A DNA stretch of 64,000 bases from Bin5 sp963662575 (GTDB lineage: Bacteria > Chloroflexota > Anaerolineae > Caldilineales > Caldilineaceae): assembly GCA_963662575.1 (NCBI GenBank), contig OY759723.1, forward strand, positions 2,418,001 to 2,482,000, given 5' to 3'. Below are positions 7,490 through 16,058 of this stretch, piece after piece. Under the pieces are notes generated by a model. That model saw only the letters and a list, made by a program, of their open reading frames with translations, was not told the origin of the DNA and did not search any database. The translations under genes and the position numbers were made by a program. Each line of letters starts with the position of its first letter. Within the stretch, counting starts at the first letter, position 1.

Positions 7490-9094
7490 ATGTCTGTACA
7501 ATCCAAGTTCACCCGCCGCCAAGCCCTCAAATTGATGGGGGTCGGCACCTTCAGCGCCTACCTTGCCGCCTGCGCCCCGCCCGCCGACCAGTCGGACATG
7601 GCCGACTCTGATATGGCCGCCGGCGAGAAAAAGGCCATTTCCATTTCCCACATCGGCGGAGGCAGTGTGGAGGCCTCCGAGAAGTCGCAGCGCATGATGC
7701 TGCTGCGCGCCAACTTCCCCGACATTGAGTTCGAGAACCGCTGGGTCAGCTACGCAGCCTACCTGGACAAGATCCCCGTCCAGATCGCTAGCGGCGACCT
7801 CGCCGATCTGCAGTTCTGCAACGCCTTCAATGACATCCCGCTGATGATGGAGAACGAGATCATCATCGAAACCGGGCCGCTGCTGGAACAGTTCGGCCAG
7901 AACATCCTCGCCGTCACCCCCGAAGGGGCCTGGGCCTCCACCGTCTACGATGGCATGCAATACGCCGTCACGCACAATATCTACGACCTGAACATCTGGT
8001 GCAGCCAGTACCGCGGCGACTGGCTCGAATCGCTCGGCCTCGGCATTCCCGAAACGATCGATGAGTACGGCGAAGTGCTGCGCGCCTTCACCAACAGCGA
8101 TCCCGATGGCAATGGCCAGGACGACACCTATGGCCGCCTGCTATACAACTCAGTCCGCTTCGACGACGACTTCTTCCATGCCTTTGGCGTGGCTGTCGGC
8201 CATCACCTCAACGGCTTCTGGCGAGATCGGGACGGAGAGTTGGCGCTGGACTGGGTTCAGCCGGGCATGAAAGACGCCCTGGCCTGGATGAGCTCTGTCT
8301 GGGCTGACGGCGGATTCCATCCCGATTCGATCAGCATCCCGCTCGGTCAGAAGGACAACGCCTTCCGCGGCGGAATTGCTGGCAACGTCTATACTGCCTG
8401 GAGCGCCGTCGATTTCGGCCAGGAACAGATCAGAACCGTCGCTCCCGAAGCCACTGTCGTCGCCGGACCGGCCCCCGAAGGACCGGGTGGGCGCGGCTAT
8501 ACTGGCGAGGGCTGGCCCTGGTGCTTCGTTGTTCCCATCACTGCCGAGCATCCCGAAGACTGTGTGAGCGTCATCGACTGGTTCTTCACCCCGGAAATCG
8601 CTTCCCAGATCATGTGCGAAGGCGTGCTCGGCGTGACCAATAAAGGTCTAAACGAGAACGGATGGTGTGTCGAGTACACGCCGGAAGAGAAAAAGGCCAT
8701 GGGAGACGAATGGTCCCAGAAACAGAATGAGGTCCAGGACATCAACGTCTTCTGGGGTCTCTGGCTGACAATCGGGACCTTGGGAGGTGTGCAGCCGTTC
8801 CCCACTTTCCCGGCCGACATGAAGAAGCATTTCGACGATATGCTCGCGGCAAAGTATTCCGAGGAAGCGCTCGCTGCCCAGGTTATTTCGCAGGACTACC
8901 TCAAGATCACAGAGAAGCCGCGGCCCGTTGCCGCCGACAAGGAGCACTGGCCCGGTCTGCAAACCCGTTTCGGCGAGTTCATCTCGCAGGCAGTAGCCGG
9001 CACCATCGACCTCGACCAGGGCTGGAGCGAGTGGCTCGACTTCTTTGAAAAGAACGGTGGCCCGCTGCTCACCCAGCAGGTCAACGAAATCTAG
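7490..9094 (+). CDS. Extracellular sugar-binding lipoprotein with Tat-type signal
   Basis: Substrate-binding protein of the Lpl-type ABC transporter (534 residues). The start is set by a perfect AGGAGG at 7475-7480, 9 bp before ATG 7490; a longer open frame upstream has no such site. The N-terminus has a twin-arginine-like FTRRQALKLMG, a hydrophobic stretch, and a lipobox ending AAC, so the protein is exported, perhaps folded, and lipid-anchored. The mature part is a large Asp/Glu/Trp-rich binding protein, in the size range of LipO/LplA-like proteins for oligosaccharides. It lies between its two permeases; the ligand is unknown. Confidence 0.88.
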   Translation: MSVQSKFTRRQALKLMGVGTFSAYLAACAPPADQSDMADSDMAAGEKKAISISHIGGGSVEASEKSQRMMLLRANFPDIEFENRWVSYAAYLDKIPVQIASGDLADLQFCNAFNDIPLMMENEIIIETGPLLEQFGQNILAVTPEGAWASTVYDGMQYAVTHNIYDLNIWCSQYRGDWLESLGLGIPETIDEYGEVLRAFTNSDPDGNGQDDTYGRLLYNSVRFDDDFFHAFGVAVGHHLNGFWRDRDGELALDWVQPGMKDALAWMSSVWADGGFHPDSISIPLGQKDNAFRGGIAGNVYTAWSAVDFGQEQIRTVAPEATVVAGPAPEGPGGRGYTGEGWPWCFVVPITAEHPEDCVSVIDWFFTPEIASQIMCEGVLGVTNKGLNENGWCVEYTPEEKKAMGDEWSQKQNEVQDINVFWGLWLTIGTLGGVQPFPTFPADMKKHFDDMLAAKYSEEALAAQVISQDYLKITEKPRPVAADKEHWPGLQTRFGEFISQAVAGTIDLDQGWSEWLDFFEKNGGPLLTQQVNEI

Positions 9095-9186
9095 CAGATA
9101 GTAGATAGAAGGCAGTAGACAGTAATCAGTGGTCGGTGGCCAGCGCAGCAACTGGCCGCCGGCCACAGCCGCAAAAGGATGGCAAC

Positions 9187-10149
9187 GTGGCAACATCAGC
9201 CGCTTCCAAGTCGATCGGACCATCGGGGCGCCGCCGGGGCTTCTGGGCGCAATTTCTCTTCAACGCCTGGACGTACCGCTATCTCTACCTGATGCTTGTC
9301 CTGCCCTTTGTCTTCTTCATCATCTTCCGCTTCTACCCCATGTTCGGCAACATCATCGCCTTCAAGAAGTATCAGCTGATGAGGGGCATCTGGGGCAGCC
9401 CCTGGGTTGGACTTACCCACTTCAACACTCTTTTCGACGACCCGGCCTTTGTGCGCGTTCTCCGCAACACCGTCTCCATTGCTGCATTCAAGTTGCTTGT
9501 CACCTTCCCCGCCCCCATCATTCTGGCGCTTTTCATAAATGAAATTCGCCACATGGCCTATAAGCGTTTTGTCCAGACCGTCGTCTACGTGCCTCACTTC
9601 CTTTCCTGGGTGATCTACGGCGCCATACTCTATATCGTACTGTCGCCGGCCAACGGCTTGATCAACAACATCATCTCTTCATTTGGCATGGAAAAGGTCG
9701 CCTTCTTCCAGAAGCCGGCTCTCTTTCAACCGATTGTCATTATCTCATCATTGCTCAAAGAGACCGGCTGGGCCGCAATCATATATCTGGCCACCATCTC
9801 GACCATCGACCTTACCCTGTACGAGGCTGCCATAATTGACGGCGCCAACCGCTGGCAGCTGATGCGCCATGTGACCCTGCCCGGCCTGGCATTGACCATC
9901 GTCACTCTCTTTATCCTGCAAATTGGCTTCTTCCTCAATGTCGGTTTCGAACAGATCTTTATCCTGCAGAACAATATGATACTCTCTACCGCCGACGTGA
10001 TCGAAACGTTTATATATCGAGTGGGCATCCGCCAGGCGCGCTTCGACTTTACGACAGCCGCCGGTCTCTTCAATGGACTTGTGGGCATGGTGCTTGTGCT
10101 GCTCGCCGACCGGCTGGCGAAACGCCTGGACCTGTCCGGCATCTTCTGA
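9187..10149 (+). CDS. Sugar ABC transporter permease, LplB type
   Basis: Second permease of the operon (320 residues). Six transmembrane segments are visible, starting LYLMLVLPFVFFIIF. The EAA loop reads YEAAIIDGANRWQLMRHVTLPG; the C-terminus LAKRLDLSGIF is typical of LplB/YtcP partners. An in-frame GTG at 9136 would add 17 residues encoded by a low-complexity intergenic tract; GTG 9187 with AAAAGGAT just upstream fits better. The partner is the permease at 6476, and the ATPase must be encoded elsewhere (an MsmX-like shared ATPase is common in such systems). Confidence 0.87.
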   Translation: MATSAASKSIGPSGRRRGFWAQFLFNAWTYRYLYLMLVLPFVFFIIFRFYPMFGNIIAFKKYQLMRGIWGSPWVGLTHFNTLFDDPAFVRVLRNTVSIAAFKLLVTFPAPIILALFINEIRHMAYKRFVQTVVYVPHFLSWVIYGAILYIVLSPANGLINNIISSFGMEKVAFFQKPALFQPIVIISSLLKETGWAAIIYLATISTIDLTLYEAAIIDGANRWQLMRHVTLPGLALTIVTLFILQIGFFLNVGFEQIFILQNNMILSTADVIETFIYRVGIRQARFDFTTAAGLFNGLVGMVLVLLADRLAKRLDLSGIF

Positions 10150-10224
10150 GGCAAGTTTTCAACTTTCAGTTGCCAAGCGGGGGTGACTACTGTACACTGA
10201 AAATCCGTAGTGGAAGGAAGGAAG

Positions 10225-10995
10225 ATGCGGCTGAAGGAGAAAGTCGCCATAGTTACCGGTAGCGGCCGCGGGATCGGCAGAACGATCGCCAGACAGTTTG
10301 TTGAAGAGGGGGCGAGTGTAGTCATTGCCGAGCAGGATGAGGAATCCGGGCGGCGCGTCCATGCCGAGTTGCAAAGTGCCGGCGGCAATGCCATCTTTGT
10401 CAGGACCGATGTATCCAGCCGTCCTGACGTAGAACTATTGGTTGACGAGACGGTTCGCCGTTTTGGCTGCATCGACATCCTGGTCAACAATGCCGCTGTC
10501 CTCGGCGAAAACGGCCACTTCCTCGAGATATCCCAGTCAGTCTGGGATCACGTGGTCAGCGTAAATCAGACAGCGGTTTTTATCTGTTCACAACTGGCGG
10601 GCCGTGTCATGGCGAAGGCTGGCAGGGGAAATATCATCAACATCTCCTCCATAAATGGCAACGTCCCTCTGCCCCGCTGCGCAGCTTATGTCACTGCCAA
10701 AAGCGCGGTCGAGTCGCTGACCCGCATGGCGGCCACCGATTTGGCTCCTTACAATATCCGCGTCAACACCATCGCTCCCGGTCCCATCGAAACCCGCCCG
10801 CCGCATCTGGAATCTCCGCGCCCGACCGATGATACGCTACTCGGCCGCAACGGCCTACCGCACGAGATCGCGGCCGCCGCCGTCTTCCTGGCCTCGGACG
10901 AGTCCAGTTTCATCACCGGTGAACGGATAGCAGTCGATGGCGGCATGTTGGTAAACGGCTATCGCATCTATGGCGTCGAGCGCCCTGCACAATGA
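10225..10995 (+). CDS. Short-chain dehydrogenase/reductase (classical SDR)
   Basis: NAD(P)-dependent oxidoreductase, 256 residues, cytoplasmic. Cofactor motif TGSGRGIG, structural motif NNAA, catalytic Ser in INISSING and the YxxxK pair in YVTAKSA are all present, and the C-terminal ITGERIAVDGGM signature is intact. ATG 10225 follows GGAAGGAAGG, a strong ribosome site, and is preferred over the upstream GTG at 10210. It follows the LplB-type permease by 75 bp and may act on the imported sugar or polyol (inference from context). Confidence 0.92.
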   Translation: MRLKEKVAIVTGSGRGIGRTIARQFVEEGASVVIAEQDEESGRRVHAELQSAGGNAIFVRTDVSSRPDVELLVDETVRRFGCIDILVNNAAVLGENGHFLEISQSVWDHVVSVNQTAVFICSQLAGRVMAKAGRGNIINISSINGNVPLPRCAAYVTAKSAVESLTRMAATDLAPYNIRVNTIAPGPIETRPPHLESPRPTDDTLLGRNGLPHEIAAAAVFLASDESSFITGERIAVDGGMLVNGYRIYGVERPAQ

Positions 10996-11173
10996 ACGCC
11001 GCCTGCGAGACATTTCCTGGCGCAGCCGTAGCCCAAAGGGCCTGCCTGGATGGATTTTCTCTGGCCGGGTTGACCGGGCAGAAGCAGAAGAAAAGGACTG
11101 GGTCTTGGCGGAGAGGAGCGCGAAGGCTTCAAAAAGACTACGAATACGCAATGCTAATCAGGAGTGCCTGTCA

Positions 11174-12010
11174 GTGAGATTTTTGCGCCTGCTTACTTCT
11201 ACTCTCATCGCGCTTGTGCTATTGGCCGCCTGCAGCTTCCCGGATTTGCCCGGCGCGCCCCAAATGCCTCGGCCGCCCTCGCCGCGTTCACTGCCAGGCG
11301 TCGATGACCTGCTGGATCAACTTCCCGGCTTTGACCTGGACCTGTTGCGAGAGCTGGGGCTGCCGGACTTGAGCGAGATCGCCAATCTGCCGCAGCTTGG
11401 CGACCTCCCGGGCCTGCCTGTCCCCGAAAACGCGATCGCCTTCGCCGGGCCGACCGAAATGCGGATAGATGTCGGCGACTCTATCCGCGGCACCGATATT
11501 CAGTTGACCGGAATCGTTGACGGGCGCGCCGAATTTCTCTTCTCCGGCCTGCGCGCAGAGCGCATCGCCGGCGACTCGCTCGACTTCGATGGCCCCTGGC
11601 CTAACATCAGCAGCGTCGACTATATGCTGCGTCTGCGCGTCTATCGGGTGGCGGAAGGGTACGTCCGCGCCGCCGGTGTTCATCGCACAGTGATAAAGGA
11701 CATCCGGCCCAAACATCAGCCAACCATGACCTTGCAGGGGACACCTCTCAAAATCACATACACTGGGTCAGCCGCCCCGGGAGATCTCCTCAAGGGCACA
11801 ACCTTCGGTTATGCCGGGCTCGACGAGCGCGGCGCCGAAATTATGGGTATCCCTACCGGCGATTTCCCGTTTCGCAAAACCGGTGATAGTCTGCGTTGGC
11901 AGGGTATGCTGAGGCCGGACTTGCCCAGCCTATTCGACCTGCGCATTGTCCTCTACGGTGAAGAGTCGGTTCAGGTTGCCGGAATCGTTTCCCTGCAACT
12001 TCCCGAATAG
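11174..12010 (+). CDS. Hypothetical lipoprotein with Leu-Pro-rich N-terminal region
   Basis: Family not recognised. GTG 11174, preceded by AGGAG about 10 bp upstream, gives 278 residues starting VRFLRLLTSTLIALVLLAAC, a clear lipoprotein signal. After the lipid anchor comes a ~70-residue stretch rich in LPG/LPD turns (residues ~30-85), then a beta-rich globular part (residues ~95-278) with alternating hydrophobics. It is probably an envelope-anchored protein on an extended Pro-rich stalk. It is 178 bp after the SDR and followed by a single-pass membrane protein. Confidence 0.7.
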   Translation: MRFLRLLTSTLIALVLLAACSFPDLPGAPQMPRPPSPRSLPGVDDLLDQLPGFDLDLLRELGLPDLSEIANLPQLGDLPGLPVPENAIAFAGPTEMRIDVGDSIRGTDIQLTGIVDGRAEFLFSGLRAERIAGDSLDFDGPWPNISSVDYMLRLRVYRVAEGYVRAAGVHRTVIKDIRPKHQPTMTLQGTPLKITYTGSAAPGDLLKGTTFGYAGLDERGAEIMGIPTGDFPFRKTGDSLRWQGMLRPDLPSLFDLRIVLYGEESVQVAGIVSLQLPE

Positions 12011-12181
12011 AGTATCTTGGCAGTCAACTGCCTGGTAGTCGACGAAAAACGACGATTCGAAGACTGCTTCAGAACAAAGAACTTTGGCCTACACATCCGC
12101 GATTACGCGAAAGAAAGGCGAGCAGGGAGTAAAAGGGCGAGCAGCGGTGGCAAGTATTGAAGTGTGCTGGAGAACAGAACG

Positions 12182-13015
12182 ATGGTTGAGGCCGTGAGAA
12201 ACCCAGGTACGTTGAGTGTGATTCGCAGGTTCAGACCACACGCCGACCTTCAGGGAATTCGCGCCGACTATTACAATCTGACCGACCTGCAAGGCGCCCC
12301 CCTGGCCGGCCTGCTTGTACTGATGGACCGACGCGGACGACCCGTGCGCGCCGAAATCCACATGAACAACACTTCTGCCGACGCGCTCTATGAGATTGCC
12401 GTGCGCCAGAGCCTTCGCCTCATAGAAGACCGCTACAAAAGCGACCGACCTGTTCGTCTTTACCCCCTGCGGATGCAGTTGGAAAGCGATCCGCTTTCGG
12501 TTCAGCCCAGGGCGAGAAACGCAAATGCCGGTGTGGCGCCGGCGCCGGCGTCGGGCAACTCGCTCTTGCTGGTGGGTGCTATACTATTCGCGATCACTGC
12601 GCTGTTCAGTGGCTGGTTCCTCAATGAATGGTTATCCGGAGACCTGACCCAGTCTGGATCGTCGGCCGCATTTTCGGTCGGGTCATCCTCCGGGGCCGCT
12701 GGACCCGATGTCCTTATCTCCGAAACCAATGGGTTGCCTGCCAGTCGCAACGCAATCCCGATGAATGTGGGCGATCGTGTCCGGCTCCTGCCCGCGTATA
12801 AGATCTCACTGCGCACCGAAGCCGGGGCACAAGCCGGCGGCATCGTCCTCGATCTGCAAAACGCCGATCATATGACAATTCTCAACGGCCCGATCTGGCT
12901 GGAAGGGAATAGCGATACCATCGTCTGGTGGTATGTGCGACTTGATAACGGCGCTCAAGGCTGGGTACCTGCCAATACAAGTGAACTGACACTTCTGGAA
13001 CGGCTCATTCAATAA
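12182..13015 (+). CDS. Single-pass membrane protein with C-terminal SH3-like domain
   Basis: Family not recognised. From ATG 12182 (GGAG about 10 bp upstream) the protein has 277 residues: an N-terminal soluble region of ~115 residues, a linker, one hydrophobic helix (LLLVGAILFAITALFSGWFL, residues ~125-145), a Ser/Gly-rich linker, and a C-terminal module resembling bacterial SH3 domains (GDRVRLLPAYKISLRTEAG, then WWYVRLDNGAQGWVPAN). Such modules usually bind cell-wall or protein ligands outside the cell. It is co-oriented with the lipoprotein upstream and the sulfatase-like gene 26 bp downstream. An in-frame GTG at 12164 is an alternative start. Confidence 0.65.
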   Translation: MVEAVRNPGTLSVIRRFRPHADLQGIRADYYNLTDLQGAPLAGLLVLMDRRGRPVRAEIHMNNTSADALYEIAVRQSLRLIEDRYKSDRPVRLYPLRMQLESDPLSVQPRARNANAGVAPAPASGNSLLLVGAILFAITALFSGWFLNEWLSGDLTQSGSSAAFSVGSSSGAAGPDVLISETNGLPASRNAIPMNVGDRVRLLPAYKISLRTEAGAQAGGIVLDLQNADHMTILNGPIWLEGNSDTIVWWYVRLDNGAQGWVPANTSELTLLERLIQ

Positions 13016-13041
13016 ATTCACCTATCCGGGCAACGCCGAAA

Positions 13042-14505
13042 ATGAACAGCGATGACCAAACGCAGCCAAACATAATCGTAGTCACTGCCGATACGCTGCG
13101 CACGGCGTTTCTTGGCTGCTATGGAAACGAGTGGATTCACACGCCGTCTATCGATCGTTTTGCCCGCCAGAGCGTCCGCTTTTCCCGTGCCCACCCCGAA
13201 TGCCTACCCACTATTCCCACCAGGCGCACGTTGCATAGCGGTCGTCGGGCCTTCCCCTTCAACGACTATAAGGCGGTCCCCTGGGACAACGTCTACATGC
13301 CTGGCTGGCAGCCGATGTCCGCCGAGGAAAGCACCATCGCTGAAACGCTGCAGCAGGCCGGCTACCATACCGGATTCGTCGCTGACGTGCCCCATTATTT
13401 TGTGCCGGGAATGAACTTTACCCGCGGCTTCCAGCAGTGGGAATTCGTGCGCGGCCAGGCCGAAGACCGCTGGCATGCTGTTGCCGACGCCGACCCGGCT
13501 CTGTTCGACCGCTATCGCGCCGGCAGCAATGAACGGATCGCCGCGCATCTCGTCAATGTGCGGCCCCAGCAGCCCGAGGAAGAATGGCCGACCGCCCGCA
13601 CCTTCCAGCGGGCCATCGATTTTCTGCGGGACAACCACCCACCCGGCCGCAGCCAGGACACCTCTCCTTTCTATCTCTACGTCGACAGTTTCAGCCCCCA
13701 CGAAACCTGGGAAGCGCCCCTGCATTACTATGATCTCTATGGCAGCCGCGCCGAACGCGAACCAATCTGCCTTACTGCCTCCTACGGGCCGTTTGCCAGT
13801 CAGTACGCCGACCGCATCCCCAGCATCCGCGCCAACTATGCCGGGCTGGTCACGATGGTGGACACCTGGTTCGGCCGTCTCCTGGATACCGTCGACCGAC
13901 TCGGATTGCGGGAAAACACGCTGATTTTCTTCCTCAGCGATCACGGCACCAATTTCGGTGACAATCCCGACAAAATCATGGGAAAGCCGGCCGACTATAT
14001 GTACCCCGGCACCATGGACATTCCTCTGCTCATGCGCCATCCCGCCGGTTTGGGCGCAGGCCAGGTACGGGACGAACTGGTCTACACCCTGGACGTTCCC
14101 GCGACAATTCTTGCGGCGACCCGGCAACAGTCGGCCCACCCGGTTGAAGGCCAGAGCCTCCTGCCGCTGCTTGAAGAAGGTGGCGATTTCACCTCTCGCG
14201 AATATCTGACTTGCCGCTATGGCAACTCCGTCTGGTACCGCGATGACCGCAACTGGTTCTTCAGCCTTCTTGGCTGGCAGACGCAGCCGCCGAAGGTTTC
14301 CACGTTCACGGGGCAGAGGTTGGACCCACGACTGTTTGACCTCGAAACCGACCCTGCCTGCCAGGTGAACATCGCCGATCGCAGCCAGGACCGTGTCGCC
14401 CTGGCCCGGCAACGTATCCTCGCCGATGCCGGCGGACATTTCAACTACTATGAGCGTCGCGACTCCACCGACGCTCTGGGACGTCCTGAGTTTTCCAGCA
14501 GGTAA
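13042..14505 (+). CDS. Sulfatase-fold hydrolase with Thr at the nucleophile position
   Basis: Member of the alkaline phosphatase/sulfatase superfamily, 487 residues, no signal peptide visible. The fold motifs are present: N-terminal VVTADTLR (metal Asp), SDHGTNFGD (metal Asp-His) and IMGKP (Lys). In true type I sulfatases the catalytic Cys/Ser of CxPSRxxLLTGR becomes formylglycine. Here the aligned segment is TIPTRRTLHSGR (residues 57-68), so Thr57 sits where the Cys should be; the nearby Cys54 does not fit the CxPxR spacing. Thr nucleophiles occur in phosphate-transferring members of the superfamily (for example LtaS), so a phospho- rather than sulfo-ester substrate is possible. Neighbours are an Lpl transporter and an Ldh-family dehydrogenase. 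Confidence 0.8.
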   Translation: MNSDDQTQPNIIVVTADTLRTAFLGCYGNEWIHTPSIDRFARQSVRFSRAHPECLPTIPTRRTLHSGRRAFPFNDYKAVPWDNVYMPGWQPMSAEESTIAETLQQAGYHTGFVADVPHYFVPGMNFTRGFQQWEFVRGQAEDRWHAVADADPALFDRYRAGSNERIAAHLVNVRPQQPEEEWPTARTFQRAIDFLRDNHPPGRSQDTSPFYLYVDSFSPHETWEAPLHYYDLYGSRAEREPICLTASYGPFASQYADRIPSIRANYAGLVTMVDTWFGRLLDTVDRLGLRENTLIFFLSDHGTNFGDNPDKIMGKPADYMYPGTMDIPLLMRHPAGLGAGQVRDELVYTLDVPATILAATRQQSAHPVEGQSLLPLLEEGGDFTSREYLTCRYGNSVWYRDDRNWFFSLLGWQTQPPKVSTFTGQRLDPRLFDLETDPACQVNIADRSQDRVALARQRILADAGGHFNYYERRDSTDALGRPEFSSR

Positions 14506-14586
14506 CCGTCAATTTACCTCGGGCCGTTGACCACACTTCCAGCTGACTACGCTGCCAGCTGACCACGGGCAACTGGAGTATGCATC

Positions 14587-15645
14587 ATGCCAAAGATTGC
14601 CGCCGACCGACTCGAACGGATCGCAGGAGGACTTCTGGTAGCCGCGGGCGCTTCCGCCGCCGAAGCCGACATCGTCTCTCGCCACCTGATTGGCGCCAAT
14701 CTGGCCGGCCATGACTCTCACGGTGTGATTCACATACCGGGCTACATCGCCTCTATCCAACGGGGACACATGCAGCCCGGCGCTCCCTTTGACATCATTC
14801 AGGAAAGCCGGGCCACAACGGTCGTAGACGGAAACTGGGGCTTTGGATTCACGGTATCCGAACGCGCGATGCAACTGACCATCGACAAAGCGCGCCAAGA
14901 AAACGTCGCTGCCGCCACTGTCGTGCGCCAGGGCCACGTCGGGCGTCTGACCGATTATCCATTAATGGCCGCCCAAGCCGGCATGATCGGGCTGATGACC
15001 GCTGACTCCGGCCGCGGCCCCAAGAGCGTTGCCCCCTTTGGCGGGCGCGAACCTCGACTGGGCACGAACCCAATCTGCATCGCCGTCCCCTCCAATCTGG
15101 ACGGTCCCTTCTACATTGACATCGCGACTTCTGCTGTCGCCGGCGGTAAATTGGGGGTTGCCATCGAGCGCGGGCTGTCGATTCCGACCGGCTGGGTGAT
15201 CGACAGCGAGGGCCGCGCCGCCACCGACCCTGCCGCCGCTCGCAAAGGCGGGGCCATGCTGCCGTTGGGCGGCTCGGAAGGACACAAGGGCTACGGGTTG
15301 TCCGCGATGGTCGAGATACTCTCCGGGCTGCTCACCGGCCTCGGGTTCGGGATCGAACCGACGGGCCGCCACAATGACGGCTGCTTCATGGCCGTATTTC
15401 AAGTTGATGCCTTTCGTCCTTTGACCGAGTTCAAACAGGAAGTAACTGAATTCGCCCAATATCTGACGGCAACCCCGCCTGCAGAAGGGGTTGAACGCGT
15501 CTATTACCCCGGCGAATTGGAGTACTTGCGAACGCAGCAGGGACGCGTGGATGGCATCTACGTCGAAGAAGGGACTTGGCAGAAGCTTGCAGCTTTGGCC
15601 GACGAACTGGGCGCTGACGAAGGGCTTCTTTCTGATCCTGGGTAA
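14587..15645 (+). CDS. Ldh-family (malate/L-lactate/ureidoglycolate-type) dehydrogenase
   Basis: NAD(P)-dependent 2-hydroxyacid dehydrogenase of the Ldh_2 family, 352 residues, cytoplasmic. The family signature HLIGANLAGHDSHGV (catalytic His region, residues ~38-52), RQGHVGRL, RLGTNPICIAVP, and GHKGYGLS near residue 235 are intact. The precise substrate cannot be assigned. The codons for the C-terminus (Asp-Pro-Gly) form the 8-bp target duplication of an inserted element that also provides the present TAA stop; the pre-insertion stop TAG lies at 15943-15945, so the protein sequence is unchanged. Confidence 0.88.
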   Translation: MPKIAADRLERIAGGLLVAAGASAAEADIVSRHLIGANLAGHDSHGVIHIPGYIASIQRGHMQPGAPFDIIQESRATTVVDGNWGFGFTVSERAMQLTIDKARQENVAAATVVRQGHVGRLTDYPLMAAQAGMIGLMTADSGRGPKSVAPFGGREPRLGTNPICIAVPSNLDGPFYIDIATSAVAGGKLGVAIERGLSIPTGWVIDSEGRAATDPAAARKGGAMLPLGGSEGHKGYGLSAMVEILSGLLTGLGFGIEPTGRHNDGCFMAVFQVDAFRPLTEFKQEVTEFAQYLTATPPAEGVERVYYPGELEYLRTQQGRVDGIYVEEGTWQKLAALADELGADEGLLSDPG

Positions 15646-15933
15646 CTACTCAGCCACGACTGATTTGCGATCCTGAATGAGGCGAGCGAAGGTGTTTACT
15701 CTTCCTTTACTCTCTGTTTTTTGGGCGGTCGGGCCTGCGGCCCTCCCTTGTGCAGGGGCTGCGCCCCCGCAACGCCCCCCTCCAAAAACATGCCTCATCG
15801 ACCGTACGTCTCGATTCCAGCAGTGCGGCTCAACCAGGTGGCGGCCGCCAACGAATACACGATGAGATAGCCTGAATGGCGGCGTGACTGAAGGTCTGGT
15901 CCACACAGGCACTGGATATGGCTTAGTAGTTAC
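15642..15933 (+). mobile_element. 292-bp MITE-like element, copy 1
   Basis: Non-coding insertion. Ends are inverted repeats: GTAACTACTCAGCC at 15642-15655 and GGCTTAGTAGTTAC at 15920-15933 (13 of 14 complementary). It is flanked by an exact 8-bp target duplication GATCCTGG at 15634-15641 and 15934-15941. A second copy of the same length lies at 35905-36196. The interior holds a GC-rich hairpin-prone part around 15748-15782 and no gene. The combination of GTAA ends and 8-bp duplications is what I know for IS66-family elements, so an IS66-mobilised MITE is the best guess (inference). Confidence 0.85.
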
Positions 15934-15993
15934 GATCCTGGGTAGCAGTCAGCTTGTTCCGCGCCCGCCGCCGACCACTAACCACCCGTAGCG

Positions 15994-16022
15994 TTGAAAA
16001 ATGCAGCACTTCAGGCTACAAT
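15994..16022 (+). promoter_or_regulatory. sigma70-type promoter of the dha-glp operon
   Basis: TTGAAA at 15994-15999, a 17-bp spacer, and TACAAT at 16017-16022 (5 of 6 in each box). Transcription would begin near 16029, giving a ~30-nt leader before dhaK at 16059. The promoter lies only 60 bp downstream of MITE copy 1. Confidence 0.6.
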
Positions 16023-16058
16023 GGCCGTGGTGTTGCAGAGCATTGCCGAAGATGAATC

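Noticed and set aside
13201..13215. Reading CLPTI as the sulfatase catalytic Cys motif
   Set aside because: The required Arg four residues after the Cys is absent, while TIPTR three residues later fits the whole consensus including the LxxGR tail.
13204..14439. Long - strand open frame (411 codons) opposite the sulfatase-like gene
   Set aside because: Antisense to a clear superfamily member; composition is that of a shadow frame with no motif.
15677..15865. 62-codon open frame inside MITE copy 1 (and an 82-codon one in copy 2)
   Set aside because: The frames are not conserved between the two copies and lack ribosome sites; the element reads as non-coding.
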